DNA of 64,000 nt from Branchiostoma floridae. Taxonomy: Eukaryota > Chordata > Leptocardii > Amphioxiformes > Branchiostomatidae. The notes under the pieces were generated by a model. That model was not told where the DNA came from. It did no database searches and saw only the letters and a list, made by a program, of their open reading frames with translations. The DNA is taken from assembly GCF_000003815.2 (NCBI RefSeq), contig NC_049982.1:138086-202085 (forward strand), read 5' to 3'. Made by a program: the position numbers and the translations under genes. Positions 59,201 through 64,000 of the stretch are shown here, one piece after another. Each line of letters opens with the position of its first letter. Positions within the stretch are counted from its first letter, which is position 1.

Positions 59201-61515
59201 AGGAGAATGAAATGAAACAGAAAACACAACATTCCTTTCCCGTAGGCCTTGTCATCTAATGTGACAACAGTGGAAAGCAACTGTAACAAGATTCAACAAT
59301 GAAACAACATGGTATTTACTTTCATTGGTATACTATATTTTGTCTAAAAAAAGAATAATTTATAATTTCTGACCCTAATTTTTTCAGAACTGAAACAGGA
59401 AACACAACATTTGTTTCCTAGGCCTTACCATCTAATTTGACAACAGTCACAGATTCAACAATGAAACAACATGGTATTTACTGATTGGCATACTGTATTT
59501 TGTCTACAAAAACACAATAATCCCTGCCTACTGACCCTCATGTTTTCAGGACTGAAACAGGAAACAGAACATTTCTTCCCAAGGCCTCACTATCTAATGT
59601 GAGAACAGTGGAAAGCAACTGTAACAAGAGTCACAGATTCAACAATGAAACAACGTAACTATTTATTCTTATTGGTATACTGTATTTTGTCTAAAAATAA
59701 CAAAACACAATAATTCCTACCTATTGACCCTAATTCTTTCAGAAATGAAACAGGAAACACAGCATTCTTTTCCTTAGACCTTAAAAAAAACAACATATTA
59801 TTTACCTTCATTGGTATACTGTATTCTGTCTAAGACAAAATAATTCCTGCCTACTGACTCTAATTTTTTCAGGACTGAAACATGAAACACAACATTTGTC
59901 CCCAAGGCCTCACCATCTAATGTAATAACAGTGGAAAGCCATAGTAACAACAGTCACAGATTCAGCACTAAGGCAAGATCCTGGATTGTAAAACTCAAAT
60001 TCTACTCCCTGCCCCATCTTGTAAGCAGTATTTTTTTTTTTGAGAAAGCAGGTGATATAGTATATACCATGTAATATATAGAATACAACAAAGGGTATTC
60101 CTTCTCGCCCGAAGTACTTTATTTGCATCATGCGAACTCAAGAAAACTCCAGTTTATCGCCCAAAAAAGAGCAAAAGATGTGACATCAACTGGACATCAA
60201 CAACTTTGTCAATTTGAACAAATTTGTTAAAGAGCTGGGCAAAGGAATCTAACAGTGGTGCACTCAGGCAATTTCGAATTGTTCAAATCAAACTATGGAT
60301 CCCCGTACTGTACTGTAAAACATGGACCGGTGGGAACACCGACATTGAACATAAGTACAGACCAGGTATGATGTAAATGACTATATACAGCTCAATGTAT
60401 GCGTTGAACACCTTTTGCCACGTGAAAGATTGGAGACAGATTATAGCCTTAAGGGCCTCCCACCATGGCCTATTTTACTATTAAAAGGATTTCTCACAAT
60501 AAAGCACAACCAAAATACCTGGTACTCAGATACACTTAATTATGTATTGAAGTTAAAACTCCAAATTTATGAGTGAGAACAGCATTGATGTAGTAACTGC
60601 CTTTCACCAGGACGAAAATCTAAAACATAGATTATACTTGTAAGGAATAAATAAATAAATAAAAAATACTTGGAAGAAGAGAATGTTGTCTTTGATACTG
60701 TTACAGATGTCTCATAATAATGTTACAGATGTCTCATAATAAAGGAAAACCAAAATACCCAGTACTCACTTGTACCTGTATTGTAATCTTCCAACCTCTA
60801 GCTTAGAAGATGTGAACACCTTTCACGATCACCAGGTAGAAAATTTGAGAAAGAAATCAAAACAACAAGGACCTTAAAAATGTGGTCTGGGTACAAAACA
60901 CTGTACCAGATATAGTATGTCTCAAAGGTACTCACAAAACCTGTATTGTAATCTTCCAACCTCTAGCTTAATAGATGAACATCTTTCACCAGGTATAATA
61001 TTTGAAAAACAAACCACAGCAAGATTAGGACCTCCAATGTGATCTGGGTAAATGTTACAGGTATTAGAATATGTCTCAAGGTACTCACATAACCTGTATT
61101 GTAATCTTCCAACCTCTAGGCAAGAACAGTTCGGAAGATGATGTACACACCTTCACACCTTTCATCAGGTAGAAGATTTGAGAAAGACATCATAGCAACA
61201 AGGACCTTAAAAATGAGGCCTGGGTACAAAACACTGTGCCAGATATTACAATATGCATCTAAAGGTACTCACATAGCCAGTATTGTAATCTTCGAACCTC
61301 TTACAGAGACCAGCTGCCTGGATGTGAACAGATGTATCCAGGTGGAAGATCTAAGACAGAAACCAGAGCAAGAAGGACCTCTAAGGCGATCTGGGTAAAT
61401 GTTACAGGTATTAGAATATGCATCTAAAGGTACTCACATAGCCAGTATTGTAATCTTCATACCTCTTACAGAGAACAGCTGCCTGGATGTGAACAGATGT
61501 AACCAGGTGGAAGAT
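50116..61515 (-). CDS. PTPRR: Receptor-type tyrosine phosphatase with MAP-kinase interaction motif (PTPRR/PTPN5/PTPN7 type; 5' end not found)
   Basis: A single-pass membrane phosphotyrosine phosphatase. Relatives bind and inactivate ERK/p38 MAP kinases. Exons in transcript order: 61515-61438, 58352-58212, 57485-57378, 57018-56795, 56532-56443, 56064-55965, 53922-53844, 53539-53463, 53160-53023, 52326-52216, 51709-51549, 50637-50524 and 50209-50116. Phases chain to give 504 codons plus stop. Seen: a partial ectodomain; a membrane helix ([17 protein letters not shown]); the kinase-interaction motif [15 protein letters not shown] across an intron; [29 protein letters not shown]; the WPD loop (TEWPDHK); the P-loop [10 protein letters not shown] with catalytic Cys and Arg; and QTNEQYEF. 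The single PTP domain looks active. The order and ectodomain text favour PTPRR. Amphioxus could hold a pre-duplication family member, so the symbol is approximate. Confidence 0.9.
50524..50637 (-). CDS. PTPRR: PTPRR-like catalytic P-loop exon
   Basis: 114 nt, phase 2 in and out. With the preceding exon it gives [16 protein letters not shown], the C(X)5R phosphatase signature, then [14 protein letters not shown]. Confidence 0.95.
50785..51440 (-). repeat. Tandem partial copies of the WPD-loop exon 3' half
   Basis: Copies at 51388-51440, 51138-51233, 50943-51022 and, weakly, 50785-50845 repeat the exon end (CACTGCAG|GTAAGTCC) plus adjoining intron text (TAGGTGTAACG). The copy at 51138 keeps about 95 nt of exon. 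They alternate with short AGCTAGATACATGTAT-type spacers. Confidence 0.88.
51549..51709 (-). CDS. PTPRR: PTPRR-like exon with WPD loop (RGNEVH to VVVHC)
   Basis: 161 nt, phase 0 in and phase 2 out, with donor GTAAGT. It encodes [14 protein letters not shown] (general-acid Asp), the alpha helix [14 protein letters not shown], and RPVVVHC ending at the catalytic Cys. Partial copies of its 3' half follow to the left. Confidence 0.94.
52216..52326 (-). CDS. PTPRR: PTPRR-like PTP-domain exon (KCAHYW to FTLQ)
   Basis: 37 codons, phase 0 in and out, with acceptor CTCCTAG and donor [20 protein letters not shown] matches the KCxxYWP block of PTPs. Confidence 0.92.
52910..53022 (-). repeat. 53-bp tandem copies of exon 3' end and donor
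   Basis: Two exact or near-exact 53-bp units (anchors GCCTACCTCG at 52911, 52964 and 53017) repeat the last 40 nt of the GYDMEE exon plus the GTAGGC donor. This gives three identical donors in a row. 53 is not a multiple of three, so downstream donor use would shift the frame. Confidence 0.9.
53023..53160 (-). CDS. PTPRR: PTPRR-like PTP-domain exon (GYDMEE to EKNE)
   Basis: 46 codons, phase 0 in and out, with donor [15 protein letters not shown] and [20 protein letters not shown] are core PTP strands. Two extra copies of its 3' end with donor follow in the intron. Confidence 0.93.
53463..53539 (-). CDS. PTPRR: PTPRR-like PTP-domain exon (AHSRVV to NANYVK)
   Basis: 77 nt, phase 1 in and phase 0 out, with donor GTAAGC. 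It encodes [11 protein letters not shown], the conserved YINAN strand. Confidence 0.9.
53844..53922 (-). CDS. PTPRR: PTPRR-like PTP-domain exon (EIPMNH to TILP)
   Basis: 79 nt, phase 0 in and phase 1 out. [20 protein letters not shown] then YKTILP carries the KNRY phosphotyrosine-recognition loop. EIPMN is characteristic of the PTPRR/PTPN5/PTPN7 group. Confidence 0.92.
53997..54359. mobile_element. MITE with CAGGGCTCGAAAT ends and 5-bp duplication
   Basis: CAGGGCTCGAAAT and TATTTCGAGCCCTG pair. CAATG flanks both sides. The interior has repeated GGGTGCACC palindromes. It lies in a PTPRR-like intron. Confidence 0.85.
54360..54937. other. PTPRR-like intron stretch
   Basis: Nothing supported. 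Confidence 0.45.
54938..55270. mobile_element. Second CAGGGCTCGAAAT element
   Basis: The ends CAGGGCTCGAAAT and TATTTCAAGCCCTG pair with a different interior (GTGCAGGTA repeats). Flanking duplication is not clear. Confidence 0.75.
55270..55964 (-). repeat. Minisatellite made of exon 3' end plus donor (PTPRR-like gene)
   Basis: Roughly 12-14 units of 45-60 bp, each on the - strand a variant of AATGTCAAGGCTCTGTATGG followed by GGGTTCTnGG and a GTGGGTnCAG-like or decayed donor, then AGAAGC. Units near 55820-55964 keep GAGTTCTGG|GTGGGT intact. Units at 55330-55500 are homogenised at about 46 bp. Confidence 0.88.
55965..56064 (-). CDS. PTPRR: PTPRR-like exon before the PTP domain (SIVDELL to GEFW)
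   Basis: 100 nt, phase 2 in and phase 0 out, with acceptor CACCCCAG and donor GTGGGT. It encodes [20 protein letters not shown], the N-terminal helices that precede the PTP core. Its last 35 nt and donor are copied many times to the left. Confidence 0.88.
56443..56532 (-). CDS. PTPRR: PTPRR-like kinase-interaction motif exon
   Basis: 90 nt, phase 2 in and out. It completes the motif as [13 protein letters not shown]. In relatives the Ser after RRG is a PKA site that switches off kinase binding. A Pro-rich tail with KCGTPPKE follows. Confidence 0.9.
56795..57018 (-). CDS. PTPRR: PTPRR-like cytoplasmic linker exon with start of kinase-interaction motif
   Basis: 224 nt, phase 0 in and phase 2 out, with donor GTGAGG. 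A basic juxtamembrane segment ([11 protein letters not shown]) and a Ser/Pro-rich linker end in KPKGLQER, the first half of the MAP-kinase docking motif. Confidence 0.88.
57378..57485 (-). CDS. PTPRR: PTPRR-like transmembrane exon
   Basis: 36 codons, phase 0 in and out, with acceptor TTTCTCCAG and donor GTGAGT. A short ectodomain end ([16 protein letters not shown]) is followed by the membrane helix [18 protein letters not shown]. Confidence 0.88.
57915..57936 (-). repeat. Copy of the donor and 3' end of the exon at 58212
   Basis: CTGTGGTAGAATGGACTCGA, with TTAC just before it on the + strand, repeats the last 20 or so nt of the exon plus its donor, 300 bp into the next intron. It is one more border-spanning partial duplicate. 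Confidence 0.65.
58212..58352 (-). CDS. PTPRR: PTPRR-like ectodomain exon (TGNHAIKMW to SILPQ)
   Basis: 47 codons, phase 0 in and out, with acceptor ATTGGTCAG and donor GTAAGG. It is an acidic membrane-proximal ectodomain segment with [20 protein letters not shown], resembling the SEA-like membrane-proximal part of PTPRR. Confidence 0.8.
58407..58791 (-). mobile_element. hAT-like TAGGGGTGG-family element, copy 3 (reverse)
   Basis: TAGGGGTGGGTACCGG, GGACCGGTCC and ACCTGAATTTTCTCTACCGG match copy 1 in reverse. No clear target duplication. Confidence 0.75.
58800..59214. other. PTPRR-like intron stretch
   Basis: Nothing supported. Confidence 0.45.
59215..59975. repeat. About 175-bp satellite in PTPRR-like intron, four to five units
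   Basis: CTGAAACAGGAAACACAACATT, CCATCTAATnTGACAACAGT and GGTATACTGTATTTTGTCTA recur near 59216, 59390, 59555, 59745 and 59870. Confidence 0.85.
59976..60699. other. PTPRR-like intron stretch
   Basis: A TAAATAAATAAA run at 60647. No gene supported. Confidence 0.45.
60700..61272 (-). repeat. PTPRR: Decayed tandem copies of the 78-bp PTPRR exon region
   Basis: Three or more further units of about 165 bp repeat the donor TAT|GTGAGTAC with GAAGATTACAATAC text (for example 61088-61170, 60930-61000 and 60770-60840). Their upstream exon parts have degraded. They share intron text with versions A and B. Confidence 0.7.
61273..61350 (-). CDS. PTPRR: PTPRR-like ectodomain exon, version B (78 bp duplicate)
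   Basis: It has the same length, phase, acceptor (CTGTCTTAG) and donor (GTGAGT) as version A, with Val to Asp, Val to Gly and Tyr to Phe changes. It is an alternative or extra exon candidate. Inclusion of both keeps frame. Confidence 0.65.
61438..61515 (-). CDS. PTPRR: PTPRR-like ectodomain exon, version A (78 bp)
   Basis: 26 codons, phase 0 in and out, with acceptor CTGTCTTAG and donor GTGAGT. It encodes [19 protein letters not shown] and EDYNTGY. It joins directly to TGNHAIKMW in the next exon, where human PTPRR has a comparable VHIN...SIEL segment. It is the rightmost unit of a tandem array of about 165 bp. Confidence 0.7.
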
Positions 61516-62375
61516 CTAAGACAGAGATTACGGCGTGAAAGGCCTCCCCATGTGGTCGTTGATAAGCCAAATTCCTGCTCGCCACCAAATCTCAGCCAGG
61601 CAACAAAATACTGAATGAACGGGATCGTGTGAAGCGGCGGGGGTGTCCGCAAACTAGTTGTAGAATTAATTAACTGCCTGTATATCTTATGACACTCATT
61701 ATCATATATGATCATCATGATATGAGAAACAGGACAATGTTGTCTGAAGAAGTGTGGCCCAGGACTGATTTTAAGGACAAAAAGAGGAATGTTTTATGTG
61801 TTTTCATCGATGCGAGACAGAAAACACCCCTCGACATGAGTGGACCGGTCTGGTAATTCAGCACAGGAAGTGATGCTGGTGTGTGGGCGGTGGGCAGTCA
61901 TGGAGGACAGGTTTCAAATTACAGTCAGGGTCCGTTCTAATGCAGTACCTTGTTTCTAAATGACTTAATATAGGACAGGTTTCAAATTACAGTCAGGGTG
62001 ATTCTAAACTACAGCTTTGCTTCTATTTGGCAAGGTAATATAGGTTTTAAATTACAGCAAGGGCAGTGCCTTGTTTCAGTAACCCAGTCACATAGCAAAA
62101 ACAATCCTCTCCATTGACTCTGATTTGATTTGATTTATCACATGTTGTATAAAAAAATACAGCCAGGACTACTATACCCAACTAGTGGAAGGCTGTCACA
62201 AAAGGCTATCCCTGGTGGCTAAGCCATGTACAATAACATACAAGTGAATACAAGGCATATATGTACATGTAGGCGTTTACAGAGCACAAGGAATTACCTG
62301 TATATACCATTATCTTTTTACATAGATTACACAAAGCAGTGAGTCATTTCAGATGAATCACCCAAGCCTGCGATA
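61516..62375. other. PTPRR-like upstream intron stretch
   Basis: A near-exact 18-nt repeat (GACAGGTTTCAAATTACAGT) at about 61907 and 61974. Otherwise nothing. Confidence 0.45.
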
Positions 62376-62993
62376 TTGTTGACTAGGGGTGTGTACTGTA
62401 CCAGTACAAAACCATTTTTTGTTGTTGGACTGATCCAGAAAAACTGGCCCTGAAAAAATCAGAGGACTGGATGTTGGACAGATTATACCAACAGGCATTC
62501 ACATGATTTGGCACTTACAGGCCAAAAAAAAAGTAATGTAAGCGAAGAAGATAATCATTTCTACCAAGTTTCTACAGTCAAACTTGGTCTAAAAAAGAGA
62601 CAATTAGTGTTGTTTACATGAAAATAGGATTTCTAAACACCAATGGACGTCGGATACTCCACCTAACAGAATCCTTTGCTAGCAAAATGGACCATTGTAT
62701 TGAGTATGATATGTTCACAGATACATAGGTCCAGGTTTAGGTCCAGACCCGATCCTCTGGACTTGGACCATATCTGTACCTGAATTTTCTGTGCCCACCC
62801 CTCGACCATTCGAGCCCATAACACCGAGGAAGCCACACGGCAAAACATGTTTGTTGTGTGTCGGTTCGATTAAAGTTCCTAAACGGGGAACATGCGGCCC
62901 CTGCGTCTTTTCTGAAGATGTGGCGTAAGTGTGAACGGTTGGCTTGAGGTTGTCTGTCTCCATATATTTTCTGTACCCACCCCTGTTGTTGAC
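62376..62993 (-). mobile_element. hAT-like TAGGGGTGG-family element, copy 4, composite with 8-bp target duplication
   Basis: It starts TAGGGGTGTGTACTG at 62384 and ends CCACCCCTG at 62985. TTGTTGAC flanks both ends exactly. A full internal end (GTGCCCACCCCTCGA, about 62803) lies 180 bp before the outer end, so the insert is composite. Confidence 0.85.
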
Positions 62994-63005
62994 ATAAAGC
63001 TATAC

Positions 63006-63103
63006 GTATTTTGCCAGAACCGGGGTCCATCGACGTGCTGGTTAGGTTTAATGTAATCCTGAGGCTGACAGGACTCCGGAAGTACCCGGGCATCCCGCAG
63101 GAC
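63006..63103 (-). other. Possible further upstream PTPRR-like exon (weak)
   Basis: On the - strand an acceptor-like TGTCTGCCCAG precedes an open stretch reading PGYFRSPVSLRITLNLTSTS, which resembles the ectodomain strand before the next exon in PTPRR, followed by ATAC|GTATAG. The phase does not chain directly to 61515, so an intermediate exon or another donor would be needed. It is recorded as a candidate only. Confidence 0.25.
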
Positions 63104-64000
63104 CTGGGCAGACATTAAAGCTGTCAGACGCAGCTCAGGTTACCGTGGGTGAACACTGGGCAGTAGCAATCCAACTATGGGTGTAACGCCAAGCTGGGAA
63201 CAACACTTGTCTATTGAGACCATTTATGGTGCTCTACCACAGGTGTCTCACAGACTCAGACAGAGTCGGACACAGTTAATGCTGGACACTGTCACTCACA
63301 TATAAAAGCTGTCAGAAACGTCTCAGGTTACCGTGGGTGAACGCTGGGCAGTATCAATACAACTACAAGTTTACTATCCAGATAAATAAGTTTTTAAGCA
63401 CAGGGACTCATATAAAGTAATTTGTAATTTCTCTCTGAACGTCCTTCAGCACCAGGGTCAGTTATGGTAATTTTGGTTGAATTTCACTTAGCACTAGGGA
63501 TAGCTATTATAGCAATTTGCGTTAAGAATCATTTAGCTACATGAACAAATATTGCAATTTCCAATTCAAAGTAAAATCAGCAATTCAGCAATCTCTATTT
63601 GAAGGTCACTTAGCACCAAGGACAGATGAAACAATTTTCTACATTTGATTTTCGGTAATTCAGCCATGGGAACACAATTGAATTGTTAATCTCTATTTGA
63701 ATGTCATTCAGCACCAGGGACAGAGGCACAAATTCCCAAATCAAAGATAATTAACACAAGTGATAGTGACATCAATGTCAAACTGAATACAATATGTCAT
63801 CTAATTTATGTTCTAGACAGCAACTGCACATTCTGATTAAAACAAATGTCTACAGTAGCTAGTTTGTTATTAGTGCTTCACTTTCGTATATTGTGTCAGC
63901 TTGTTAACCTGAAACCCAAAGCAAAACATCCATGGGCTTTGCAACCTCAGACTCAATACTACATCCTTCTAACTAATGATAAAATTTCTTTAATGTGCAC
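63104..64000. other. Right edge, no gene recognised
   Basis: CTGTCAGACGCAGCTCAGGT and TACCGTGGGTGAAC near 63120 recur near 63310. TTTAGCACCAGGGACAG-like text recurs at 63450-63720 (about 110-bp degenerate repeat). Confidence 0.45.

Overview
The window reads as animal nuclear DNA: long introns with GT/AG borders, decayed non-LTR retrotransposons, tRNA-derived SINEs and many short inverted-repeat transposons. The protein families, the element types and the repeat arrays lying across exon borders fit a cephalochordate (amphioxus, Branchiostoma). The species call is inference. No bacterial, phage or CRISPR features were seen.

Four protein-coding loci can be supported. (1) A GABA-A receptor beta-like, anion-type Cys-loop channel subunit lies on the + strand (4008-36773). 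Its eleven exons join in consistent phase into 474 codons plus stop. The TM1-TM2 exon exists as two complete 153-bp versions with identical phase (32273-32425 and 32975-33127), predicting mutually exclusive use and a Gly/Ala swap at pore position 2'. (2, 3) Two paralogous class A receptors resembling the S1P/LPA/cannabinoid group lie on the - strand. One (22800-25760) sits inside intron 4 of the channel gene and is split by a 1.4-kb terminal-inverted-repeat segment that may be spliced as an intron. The other (41416-42633) is uninterrupted. Both carry a 39-bp minisatellite encoding Asn-Ser-Ser sequons in or next to the N-terminal tail. (4) A PTPRR/PTPN5/PTPN7-type tyrosine phosphatase lies on the - strand (50116-61515). 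It has ectodomain exons, a membrane segment, a MAP-kinase interaction motif and a complete catalytic domain. Its 5' end lies outside the exons I can define.

The most striking pattern is that exon-intron borders in both large genes sit in local tandem duplications. In the channel gene this affects exons 1, 2, 3, 5, 7 and 8. In the phosphatase gene it affects the exons at 51549, 53023, 55965, 58212 and 61438. Most copies are partial and most lie at lower coordinates than the working exon. Two copies are complete, same-length, phase-compatible exons (channel exon 8; phosphatase 78-bp exon), suggesting that border-spanning repeats can mature into alternative exons.

The rest is intron or intergenic DNA: L2/CR1/RTE-like remnants, tRNA-derived SINEs, a hAT-like non-autonomous family with 8-bp target duplications, several foldback elements, about 180-bp satellites in introns, and simple repeats. 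All protein calls come from reading translations and recalled family motifs. No database search was possible.
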